From assembly GCA_021234155.1 (NCBI GenBank), contig JAJEKV010000098.1:1884611-1948610 (forward strand): 64,000 nucleotides of DNA, written 5' to 3'. The translations under genes and the position numbers were made by a program. This document shows, one piece after another, positions 26,001 through 38,000 of the stretch; positions within the stretch are counted from its first letter, which is position 1; every line of letters starts with the position of its first letter. This DNA comes from Isoetes taiwanensis (lineage: Eukaryota > Streptophyta > Lycopodiopsida > Isoetales > Isoetaceae). Below the pieces are notes generated by a model, which saw only the letters and a program-made list of their open reading frames with translations, was not told where the DNA came from and searched no databases.

Positions 26001-29000
26001 AAAAAAATTTTTTTTTTTATAAATTGAAAAAATAATAATAATACATTTATTATGAATGAAGTTAATACATTTAATTTAAAGCCTATGAAAATGAATTTAA
26101 CCAATAAAAGAAATATAAGATTTTAACGTCATTAAATGATGTAAACTTAAATATATTAAAAAATACAAAAAATAAATGAAGCCCCAATTTTTTTAGCTAA
26201 ATACATTAATCAATAAATTAAGCTAAATACATTAATCAATACATTAAGCATATTGAAAATTAAATGCTTACGGTACAAGGTGGCAAAGTTGTTTTGCACA
26301 AACAACGCATTTGCTAGGAGTGTACATGCAAAACAATAAATTCAATGATTAGTAAAATATTGGTATAAATAAACAACTTAAAGGAAAAAAAATATGGAAA
26401 ATCAATGGGAGGGGTGGTTTCAATGGCGTCCCTTCTTGGATAACAATTTAACCTAAATAAAAGCATTAGTATTTTATTAAGCGTATTGAAAAAAAATTAA
26501 ATCCTTACGGAAGGGTGCCAACTTGTTTTGCAAAGAACAACACATTTTGCTAGGGTGTACATGCAAAACAAAAATTCAATGATTAGAAAGAAATAGTATA
26601 AAACAACTAATAAGGAAAAATTTTGGAAAGAAGAAGGGTCTAGATCTTTTAACGGCGTCTTCTTAGATGGGAAAAAATTAGAAGAGGAATGGAAGAATTC
26701 GAAGAAGAAAAGAAAACTAAGAAGAAGGGAGGAACCGAAAATGGGGAGGAAGAATCTGAAAGAAGATGAAGCGCAAGAGGAGGATTAAGAGTAAGAATTT
26801 GAATAAGAGGAGGAAGTAGTAGTATAAGAGGAGGAAGAATGAAGAAGAAGATGACAAAGGGAATGGAAGAATATGTATGGAAGAAGGATGCAAGAATGGA
26901 AGAAGAATGAAGGTTGAAGGAAGAACAAACAACAAATACAAAAAGCCCTAAATCTACCCAAAACAAGTTTAGATTCAAAAAACGAGTTGGTTGATCCGTT
27001 GCACATACCTTATGAAGCTTGTCTTACACTTTATAATAGACCCCAAAAGTAGATCCGGCGCCCGAAATCGCCGCAAAAATGCTCCTCCATAAGCTTTGCT
27101 TGCTTTCGAAAATAAAAGCGGCCCGGGATTGCCGCTTTGTTTTCGATTTAAATCATAGGTCGTCGTTTAACGGCGTCGTGGCGTCGTTAAGCGGCGACGA
27201 CAAAAGCGTTGAACGGCGTTTGTAACGGCGTTTTTTTTCGACGACCAAAAAAAAAAAAAAAAAATTTTTTTAAATAGTATAGAATGCATGTACACTTGAT
27301 ACATAGGTTTATTTAACCGGATAGGGGTTTATTTGACTTGCTACACCCGTTAAAAGTTATGAAATATACCACCATGAAAATGTTCAATGTTTTGTGGTAC
27401 ATCCGTTGAGCTATGAGGGTATATAATCGATGATGATAACTAGTAATACCTTACACTTTCGATAACTAATACCTTACCAACATGCAAAGATGTAGTTTAT
27501 CTTAAAAATTTTATTTTGTTAGATTTAAAAGGTTAGGTTTCCACCAATAGTATATGTAGCTACGTGTTCACTTGTTACGACATATATATATATATATTTT
27601 TAATTTTGTCCCATATATGAGAACTAATACCCTACCAACATGCGAAGATGTAGTTTATCTCAACATGCACGTATGTTGGCGATGACTTAGGATGCTAGGT
27701 GACAAAAAATCGTGATTTAAGTCCATTACTATGCATTAATTACAAAGCAATTCACGAATGTCTTGCTCACCAAAAGCGGGCCTTGACTTCTAAGCGCCTA
27801 GCGGGGAGGCTGAGGTCCAAACTCCATTCCGTCAGTTCCCCTTGCTTCCAACGTTCTCAATAGTGATGGCCCGTCCCAAGTGCAAAAGACCAAAACTTCG
27901 GCACCCAAAACGCCAAACCACTTTAGAACACGGCAACTCATAGGGTTTTTTACGTTTGGAGGCTCTATCCTTGTCCGGTTGACTAGGACCTTGCTTATGT
28001 GTCTTGATGTAGAGGGGTGTTGGCCTTGAACAAAACTCTAAGATTTCATAAAACCACCCGAGCGGCTTGCCCCAAAATCCTCTCCCAAAGGCCTTCTAGA
28101 GCCGGGCCGGGCACTTCCCTCTCCCTTTAACCGTGATGCATCTCACCAATGGACTCGAATGTCGACATTGCCCTAGGGACCAAGTTTTTGTGGCGAAGCC
28201 CACCCCTTCTCGAGAAAACCAAACTATCTCATGTGCAACACACTTTCGTGAGTCAATTGGCCTAGGAGGTGGGAATAATCTTTACAATGTAGGGCGTAAG
28301 TGTTTCTTTCTTTTGCAAAACTGCCAGGTGTAACTTGGTCCCTAGGGTAATTTTGGCATTCCGGACGATATGTGGCGAAAGTCGGATCGGCATTTGAACC
28401 TCTCATGAATGTCCGAACGACAAAACACTTTGGTTTCTACTGCTTGTCGCCCGGACCGGGGCGCTTGCGGTTTGATATGTTCTCTGGGGACGGATGTTGG
28501 TTTTTGGACCTTCGGACCCGGGTTCCTTGAACAAAGGATTCAAGCGGTGGGATACGGGAACCGAGATCCGGGAGTGTGGTCTTTAGCGTCGCCCCCCGGC
28601 GGGCTTGCCCGGAAAGGCTGCCTCGGGAAGCTTTTGGGGCTCGCCTCACGGGGTTCCGGACTCTCCCCTCTAATGAGGAGGCCTTGCAAGGTCCCTGGCC
28701 TTGTTTGACTTGGGCAAGTGTGCCGGCTCGGCTTCCCAACAATTTTGCCGGACCGTTCTAGTGCAAACTATTTGATCTAAACCATATCCAAAATTTTTTG
28801 AAAGTTGGCACATATGTTGGCGATGACTTAGGAAGCTAGGTGACAAAAATCAAATTTAAGTCCGGTACTATGCATTAATTACGAATTCTGAATGTCTTGC
28901 TTTGCAAAAGCGGCCCTTGACTTCTAACTTCCTGGCGGGAGGAGTACGGGTCCAAACTCCATTCCGTCGGTTCCCCACCTGCTTTCGGCGTTCTCAAGCG

Positions 29001-32000
29001 CATGTGATCGGCCCCGTCCCAAGTGCAAAAGACCAAAACTTCGGCACCCAAAACGCAAACCACTGCTATAACACGGCAACTCATAGGGTTTTGTTTTGGG
29101 AGGCTCTATCCTTGTCGGTTTGACTAGGACCTTGGCCGGATGTCTTGGCGTAGGGGGGTGTTGGCCTTGAGCCGGGACCCTAAAACCACCGGAAGCAGCT
29201 TGCCCCAAAATTCCTCTCTCCAGAATGCCACGGCGGGACGGGCAACTTCCCCTCTCGGAAGGTGATCTATCTATTTTTGATGGACTCGAGCGTCGAAATT
29301 GCCCTAGGGACCAAGTTTTGTGGCGAAAGCCCACCCCTTCGAAGAAGCGCCAAACTATCTCATGTGCAAATTTTCGTAGTCAATTGGCCTAGGAGGTGGG
29401 CTGGCCCGAATCTTTGCAATGTAGAGGCGTAAGTGTTTCTTTCTTTTTGCAAAACTGGCCAGGTGTAACTTGGTCCCTAGGGTAATTTTGGCATTCGGGA
29501 CGATGTGGCGAAGTCGGATGCGGCATTTGAACCTCGCAATGTCCGAAACGACAAAACACTTTGGTTTCTACTGCATGCGCCCTTGGGGGCGCTTGGCGGT
29601 TTGATATGTTCTCGGGCGGATGTTGGATTTTTGGACCTTCTCGGACCAGGTTCCTTGAACAAAGGATTCAGCTTGATTGGGATCACGGGGAACCGAGATC
29701 GGGAGTGTGGTCTTTAAGCGTCGCCCCGGGGGCGGGCCATTTTGCCGAGAAATTTTGCCTTGGGAAGCTTTGGGGCTCGCCTCACGGGGTTGGACTCTCC
29801 CCCCTCTAATGAGGAGGCCTTGCAAGGTCCTGGCCTTGTTTGACTTGGGCAAGTGTGCCCATTTCGGCTGCCCAACAACGAGTACTGCCGTTCTAATGCA
29901 AACTCTTTGATCTAAACCTTATCCAAAATTTTTTTGAAAGTTGGCTGTATGTTGGCGATGACTTTAGGAAACTAGTGACAAAAATTTAGAATTTAAGTCC
30001 GTACTATGCATTAATTCGAATTTACGAATGTCTTTATTCTTTAAAGCGGGCCTTGACTTCTAAGCGCCACAACGGGAGGATACAGGTCCAAACTCCATTC
30101 CGTCGGTTCCCCTTGCTTGGTAAGGTTCTCAAACTTGCATGTGATCAGCCACGTCCCAAGTGCAAAAGACCAAAACTTCGGCACCCAAAAATTCAAACCA
30201 CAGCTAGAACACGGCAACTCATAGGGTTTTACGTTTGGGATGTCTATCCTTGTCGGTTTTACTAGGACCTTGCGTCGTGTCTTGGCGTAGAGGGGGTGTT
30301 GGCGGGCTCGGACCCTAAAACCACCGGGCGGCTTGCCCCAAAAGTCCTCTCCATAAGGCCACAGCGGCGGGCCGGGCAACTTCCCTCTCCAGGCAGCAGT
30401 GATCTGTCTCTGCGCCAATGGACTCGGAACATCGACATTGCCCTAGGGGACCAAGTTTTGTGGCGAGGAAGCCCACCCCTTCGAAGAAAAAAGTGGCAAC
30501 TATCTCATGTGCAGCACACTTCGTAGTCAATTGGCCTAGGAGGTGGGCTGGCGAATCTTTACAATGTAGAGGCTGGAGTGTTTCTTTCTTTTGCAAAACT
30601 GGTAGTGTAACTTGGTCCCCTAGGGTAATTTTGGCATTCCCGGACGATGTGGCGAATTCCGGATCGGCATTTGAACCTCATTAATGTCCGAACGACAAAA
30701 CACTTTGGTTTCTACAATATGTCGCCCGGGGCGCTTCAGCGGTTTGATATGTTCTCCGGACGGATGTTGGATTTTTGGACCTTCTGGACCAGGTTCCTTG
30801 AACAAAAGGATTCAGCGGTGGGATCTGAGAGCAAAGATCGGGAGTGTGGTCTTTAGCGTCGCCCCCGGCCAGGCTGCCCGAGGAAAAGGCATATTCGGGG
30901 AAGCTTTTTGGGGCTCGCCTCACGGGGTTCATTCTCTCCCCTCTAATGAGGAGGCCTTGCAAGGTCCTGGCCTTGTTTGACTTGGGCAAGTGTGCCCGGC
31001 TCGGCTGCCCAACAACAGTACCTAGGACCGTTCTAATGCAAACTCTTTGATCTAAACCTTATCCAAAATTTTTTGAAAGTTGGCACGTATGTTGGTGATG
31101 ACTTAGGAAACTAGCTGACAAAAAATCAGAATTTAAGTCCGTACTATGCATTAATTACAAATTTACGAATGTCTTGCTCTTGCAAAAGCGGGCCTTGACT
31201 TCTAAGCGCCTGGCAAGGAGGATGAGTCCAAACTCCATTAAAAGTCGGTTCCCCTTGCTTAGCGTTCTCAAGCTGCATGTGATCACCCACGTCCCAAGTG
31301 CAAAAGACCAAAACTTCGGCACCCAAAATGCAAACCACTGCTAGAACACGTCAACTCATAGGGTTTACGTTTGGAGGCTCTATCCTTGTCGAGTTGACTA
31401 GGACCTTCTTGGCATGTCTTGGCGTAGAGGGTTGGCGCCTTAAACCGCGGACCCTAAAACCACCGGAAGCGGCTTGCCCCAAAAGTCCTCTCCCCGGTTC
31501 ACAGCGATGGGCGGGCAACTTCCCTCTCTCGAGCACCGTGATCTATCTCTACCAATGGACTCGTAGCGTCGAAATTGCCCTAGGGACCAAGTTTTGGGCG
31601 AGGAGCCCACCCCTTCTCGAAGAAGGCCCAAACTATCTCATGTGCAACACACTCGTAGTCAATTGGCCCTAGGAGGTGGGCTGGCGAATCTTGCAATGTA
31701 GGGCGTAAGTGTTTCTTTCTTTTGCAAAACCGTCGTGTAACTTGGTCCCTAGGGTAATTTTGCATTCGGACGATGTGGTGAAGTCGGATCGGCATTTGAA
31801 CCTCCGCAATGTCCGAACGACAAAACACTTTGGTTTCTACATTGTCGCCCGCGGGGCGGCTTGCGCCGGTTTGATATGTTCTCCCGGGCCGGATGTTGGA
31901 TTTTTGGACCTTCTCGGACTAGGTTCCTTGAACAAAGGATTCAACGGTCGGATCTACGGGAACCGAGATCGGGAGTGTGGTCTTTAAGCGTCGCCCCCGT

Positions 32001-35000
32001 GAGTGCTTGCCGGGAAAGGCTGCCTCGGGGAAGCTTTTGGGGCTCGCCTCACGGGTTCGGACTCTCCCCTCTAATGAGGAGGCCTTGCAAGGTCCTCCGC
32101 CTTGTTTGACTTGGGCAAGTGTGCCCAGCTTCATAAATTCTTAACAACATGCTGCCCTGACCGTTCTAATGCAAACTCTTTGATATAAACCTTATCCAAA
32201 ATTTTTGAAAGTTGGCACTGTATGTTGGCGATGACTTAGGAAGCTAGCTGACAAAAAATCAGAATTTAAGTCCGTACTATGCATTAATTACGAATTTACG
32301 AATGTCTTTACTCTTGCAAAAAGCGACCCTTGACTTCCTAGCGCCAATAACGGAGGAGTGTGTCCAAAGTCCATTCCGTCCAGTTCCCCTTGCTTGGCGT
32401 TCTCAATCTGCATGTGATCGCCACGTCCCAAGTGCAAAGACCAAAACTTCGGCACCCAAAACACAAACCACGCTTTGAACACGGCAACTCATAGGGTTTA
32501 CGTTTGGAGGCTCTATCCTTGTCGGTTTGACTAGGACCTTGGCGCCATGTCTTGGCGTAAAGAGGGGGTGTTGGCCTTGAGCATGGACCCTAAAACCACC
32601 CCGAAGCGGCTTGCCCCAAAAGTCCTCTCCTAAGGCCCGGGCGACGGACGGGCAACTTCCCTCTCCCAACCGCGGATCTATCTCTGCCAATGGAATCGAA
32701 ACGTCGACATTGCCCTAGGGACCAAGTTTTGTGGCCGAAGCCCACCCCTTCTCGAAGCGTAAAACTATCTCATGTGCAACACACTCGTAGTCAATTGGCC
32801 TAGGAGGTGGGCTGGCGAATCTTTTACAATGTAGGGCGTAAGTGTTTCTTTCTTTTTACAAAACTGGCCCGGTAACTTGGTCCTTAGGGTAATTTTGGCA
32901 TTCCTGGACGATGTGGCGAAGTCGGATCGCCATTTTGAGCCTCCGAATGTCCGAACGACAAAACACTTTGGTTTCTACATTGTTGCCCCGCAGACGCGGT
33001 TTGTTTGATATTCTCCCGGACGGATGTTGGATTTTTGGACCTTCTGGGACCGTTTCCTTGAACAAAGGATTCAACGGTCGGATCTTTAGAACCGAGATCC
33101 GAGTGTGGTCTTTAGCCACACGCCCCCCGGGCGAGCTTTTGAGAAAGGTCACGGAAGCTTTTGGGGCTCGCCTCCGGGGTTCGGACTCTCCCCTCTAATG
33201 AGAGGCCTTGCAAGGTCCTGGCCTTGTTTGACTTGGGCAAGTACCGCCCGCCCTGGAAGCAGTAAGAACAGCCTGCATCGTTCTAATGCAAACTCTTTGA
33301 TCTAAACCTTATCCAAAATTTTGAAAGTTGGCCGATGTTGGCGTCGACTTAGGAAGTCACGACAAAAAATCAGAATTTAAGTCCGCACTATGCATTAATT
33401 ACTTAATTTACTGAATGTCTTGCTATCGCAAAAAGTGGGCCTTGACTTCTAAGCGCCACAAATAAAGGAATACAGGTCCAAACTCCATTCCGCATCGGAT
33501 TCCGCTTGCTTCGCGTTCTCAATCGCATGTGATCGCCACGCCCCAAGTGCAAAAGACCAAAACTTCGGACCTCCAAAACGCAAAACCATCAAGCTGGGAA
33601 CACCGGCAACTCATTAGGGTTTACGTTTCAGGCTCTATCCTTGTCGGTTCGACCAGGACCTTTGGGCGCGGTCTTGACGTGAGGGGGGTGTTGACGCCGA
33701 GCACGGACCCTAAAACCACCCTAAGCGGCTTTTGCCCCAAAAGTCCTCTCCGGTTCCCGGCGTTTTCCGCAACTTTCCTCTCGGGAATCAGTGATTCGGC
33801 TCGCCAATGGACTCGAACGCCGACATTCCCCCTAGGGACCAAGTTTGTGTGGCTGCTTCTCACCGCTTTTGGAAGAAGCGCCAAACTATCTTATGTCCAA
33901 CATACTGCAATAGTCAATTGGCCCAGGAGGTGGCCGTTGAATACCGCAATGTAGGGCTGTAAGTGTGTCGCTTTTTGCAAAACCCCGTTGTAACTTAGTC
34001 CATAGGGTAATTTTGGCATTCCAAAAGATAAGCGACGTCGTTTCATAATTTTTTTTAGCCGTTTTTTTTTTTTTCCCAAAAAAAATAGTGACGCTATAAA
34101 CGACGCTTACGTGGCGCTGGCGACAATAGCGTGGCGCGATCATGCCACGCCTTTAAAACCGCAAAGCTTTCGCCGCGTCGGGATATTCTATGGCGCCGTT
34201 TAAATCGACGCCATGTCGACGTCGGCAGGACACTTTTGCGTTGTGTTCGCATGTCGGCAAACCCGCAAATAGGCCAGCGCCGCGCTTCAAAGATTTTTAG
34301 TCGCCGTTCAACGGCGATCATGTCGACGCGGATCTCATCAATGGCGTGCGACCTTCGGCATGTAAACAAGTAGGCTTGGTTTTTCTTGGATGCCACCCGC
34401 CATAACTTTTGGTTTGAATACGCTCAACTTTGACGTCCGGTAATGTGTTTTGATTCTTTGAACTGCCCGGCAAATTAGCGGCGATTTGATATGGCATGGG
34501 CCAATCGGATCGTCAGCCCCGAGAACGTCGTTGAGCGAAAGTCAAAGCGGTGCATTTCGTTGTTGAACGAGAGATGTGGATGGCCCATGTTTTCGACGAC
34601 GACATTGAAATATCGACGCGCTAGCGCCGTTGGATTTTTTTCCGACTATCCCTTGTAGTGATACATGATTAATCCCCCGTCCATAGTACTTGCAACTCTT
34701 CTATAAGTGGGGCTAGATACACATCCATATTTCTTACTTGATATTTACCTATATACAACACAAAAATATGAGGATGAAGTAAAATAAAAGAAAAAAAAGA
34801 AAAAGAAATAGCAAATAAAAGACAAGTTTTGTTCAATAAGTGTTAGGCATAAGATGCCCCGCCTTTGTTGCTAGCCAAGGAGGGATATTGTAATTCACCA
34901 AATTTCCATTGAATTACACTATGACTTGATGACCTTTTGACCAAAAAGGACAAACATGTCATCCAAGCCGATGGCAAGGCGATGTTTCTTGGTTCTTCTT

Positions 35001-38000
35001 TAAATACCGCCATTTATCCTCAATGTGCTTCATTGCTTTTGTTGAATTGCCTATACCGAGGACGAAATAGTGCCATCCGGTGCAGCGGTGTTTTGAATGA
35101 AATTCCACAAGTGCACTTAGCGATGGGCAACGGAAGATCCTTTTGTAACCTTGGTATGATTGGCATGTGACGCAAAGACCTTTCTAACCCTTGCCGTTCT
35201 CATCTTAGTATCGCACCTTGGTTCATTGCATTTTGGGCACATATTCAAGTTCTCGTATTGATTGGCGGTAAAGAACACAATCTTGATTCAACATGCATAT
35301 ATGGAGTTATATTCCAAACCTAGTTCATCCAAGCATGCAATTGACCACTCTTCTTCTTTTGGAAGGCAATGACCTTCGTAATATGTCCCCTAATAAGCTG
35401 CAAATCAACATATATTCAATAAACTACATATTCCATTGAAAACCAAATAATATTTTTTGTTACCTAAATAGTCTGAAACAAGAGCTTTGTTGCTCCATCC
35501 GGCATTGTTATGTTGTAGATTTACTATTAGTAGACATGTCGCTAGACGCGAGAACTTAGAATTTGGATACAATGGCTTGCATGCTTCTATGTTTAACGAC
35601 GTTGCCATCCCTAATATTTCCTCATTGTCTATTGTTGGATTGGCTTGGTTTTCATTTCCATCAAAGGGCGCATCATTTGTTGGAAAGAACTGCTGAATTA
35701 CGTCTAGTAAACCAGGCTCTGGAGCAAAATCTCCAGGCAAAGCAGGCTCTGGAGCAAAATCTCCAGGCAAAGCATTGGCTTCCTGTTATATAGGTACATC
35801 ACACGCATTCATAAAATGTAAGGCATTTTTAATAGAAATTTGCAATAAACAAGCAATACTACACTTCATCAATGCTTACTTTATTTGCATTCGTGCTCGG
35901 AGTGGGTGCATCCGCACACCACCCATATGATAACTTGTGTTGCTCCCGAATGTCAAATGTTAGTTTCTTACTGCCAGAACACTTTGTACACCAACATAGT
36001 GCCTTTTGATCAAAAATCTTATCGTCTAGATCTTTTTCATGAGAAGATGCGGATGATGAACTCCACCTATGCAACAAAATGAAATTTAGTATTTTTCTTA
36101 CTAGCAAAGATATTTCACAACTAATATGACTTTATGTAATAATGTAAGGGCTTGAATTGTATAGGAATTTTCGACCTTTAAAGGTGCCTAACCTTGCATC
36201 CTTCGACCTTCGAACAAAAAGACAAAAAAAAAGAAAAAGAAAATAAGTGCCTAACCTTGCATCCCTGGACCTATGAAAAAAAAAATCTCAATGAAAAAAA
36301 AAGGGGAGGGGGGACCAAGCAGCAGAATTGAATGGAACTATAAAGGAAAAAAATGAAAAGCCTCGTGAAAAAAGAAACCCAGCAAAAACTAGGCATGGAA
36401 AAGAAGCAAAGACTAGGGCATGAAAAAAAAAACTAAAGCAGGATCGGGAAGAAAATCGAAGCAGGTTTGAAGGAGGGGAATCGAAGCAGGATCGAAGGAA
36501 GAAAATCGAAGCAGAATCGATTGAATGAAATGAAAAGTATCAGATGCATCAAAAGATATTGATATTCAGAATCGAATGCTATTCAGAAATTGATATTCAG
36601 AATCGAATGCTGACGAAAATAATCGATTGAAGCAGCAAAAGATTGAAGCAATGCTTGCATACCTTCTTCTAGGGCGATGTCGACGTCTTAGTACACGTCT
36701 TCGTCTTCCTGTTTCTGATGACATGGAGCTCGATTCCGAAGGTTTAGATCCATCTCTAGCCATGGCCGAATCTATTGAGCTCATGGGAGTTGCAATGAAG
36801 AAGTTTCGATCTTTCACCTTTTATTTGAAATTACAGGTTGAATGCAGGTGAACGTTTGGTGCAGGCAAAATTTAAGGCAGAATTGTTGAATGCAGGAAGA
36901 CGTTTGGTGCAGGCAAGATTTAAGGCTAAGTTTTAGGCTGTATTTTGGGATATCCAAATGCATCAACGGCTTCCAAATGCAAATGAAATGACCTTATTTA
37001 AGCCCTGTTGTGCATTCGATTCAGCAGTTGGTTGCAATGGATGATGCAAGAAGAAGATCCAAGGGCAAGGAATCTGCAATGGGTTCTAGTAGCAAGCAAC
37101 GTAGATCTCTTTCGAGATCAAGCAATGCATCTATGTCCATTGATCGTTCCATTACAAACGAGGCCCTAACCCAATCCCAGATTTTGGAGCAGATTGCATC
37201 ACTTACACAGTTACTTGCTCCAGAAACAAGGGACAGAGCCAATGAGATAATGGGACGTGGTAGTCATGGCTGCAAGGAAACTAGGAAAAGTGGAGCAAGC
37301 AAGAGGAAGTTAAGTGATGCATCAACTTCTAGACGCAGGAGAATAGATCAAGACGAGCCTGTTGAAGATGCTGATGAAGAGATCGAGTGTGATAAGAGTT
37401 CAAGATCAGTCGTGATGAAAAAACTCCCAAAATCCAAGGTTCTGTCCTCTTTTACTTCTATGTTTACATGTTTTTTCCAGTAATTTCAGATTATTGTTAC
37501 TTAGAATATATGATTTATATAGCCCTCTCCCTTTCGATTCTTGGCCACTTAGGACTGCCAATATACATGGGTGCATTTGCTTTTGTTGGACTGGCTTTTT
37601 TTGTGCTATCTTTTGTTATTTTGGAGCGGATACATCTCATTCCAGATATATCTGAGTTTAGCAAAAGAGGACAGCAAAGAGTTTCCCTGTTATGGACAGC
37701 AAAAGAGGAGAGCAAAGTGCAGTAATGATTGCGACATCAGGGCAGCAAAAGGGCATGAATGCACTTGCTTTGTTGCTACCATCAGGTCTTGCCAGCTTTT
37801 ATCTAGTACGTACTATGTTCTATTTCCTGCTCTTTAAAACCCTTTTGTTTCAAATCATTTCCAATCCAGTTGTCTGAAGGCTCAAAAGAACTCTGTCAAT
37901 TGTCAGACTATCTTCCCCCTTATCTGCAAGATGCACCGAGCAGTCACGATCTGCAAGTGCATTCTCATGGAATGCAGGAGAATTTTCTTTATTGGGTAGA

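Larger units (their letters stand above)
25585..34660 (-). mobile_element. Innermost CACTA-type element, 9.1 kb, reversed
   Basis: It starts CACTACAAAAATTGCCCTG (type B, matching the right end of the outer element) and ends GACTATCCCTTGTAGTG (type A, matching the left end of the outer element). It sits inside the TNP2 coding region, whose reading resumes on both sides. The flanking triplets are GTA and ATA, a one-base mismatch to an exact target duplication. Inside are a GC-rich B end, an AT-rich stretch, the module shared with 17.7-18.3 kb, 5.6 satellite units and a GC-rich A end. No transposase was seen, so it is non-autonomous. Confidence 0.8.
23010..36100 (-). pseudogene. TNP2-like CACTA transposase, broken and interrupted
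   Basis: Minus-strand blocks follow TNP2 order. They are an N-terminal CxxC region (about 36050-35870, WCTKCSGSKKLTF); LYPNSKFSRLATCLL and GWSNKALV (35560-35470); YENLNMCPKCNEPRCDTK (near 35230), PIIPRLQRIF and IPPWLATKAG (to 34860); and DVYLAPLIEELQVLW (34710-34670). After the insert come TIHDYP (25520), GYNGCPSCGDN and the GHKKF/THR motif (25410-25280), PMHIFKNVGHS (25080) and a degraded GMKSHD motif (24815). The C-terminal part has MKVLKGFVHKW (24345) and the DUF4216-like TNWWIVVHATPR (23360). Frameshifts and stops occur in most blocks and the gene is split at 25585-34660. In En/Spm this protein acts in the nucleus on element ends; here it cannot be made intact. Confidence 0.85.

Noticed and set aside
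25596-26035. Long Arg-rich frames on both strands near 25.5-26.0 kb.
   Set aside because: They coincide with the GC-rich type B subterminal region; CGTCG repeats create open frames in several phases.
27668-34030. Dozens of 60-140 codon frames on both strands in the satellite array.
   Set aside because: They shift or stop differently in each unit and no frame is conserved, so they are by-products of GC-rich repeat DNA.
12211-34660. Pairing 12211 with 34660 as one 22 kb CACTA element with matching GGGATAGTC ends.
   Set aside because: It would overlap, not nest with, 25585-42383. The flanks ATT and ATA differ, whereas 12211-42383 has identical ATT flanks and gives clean nesting.
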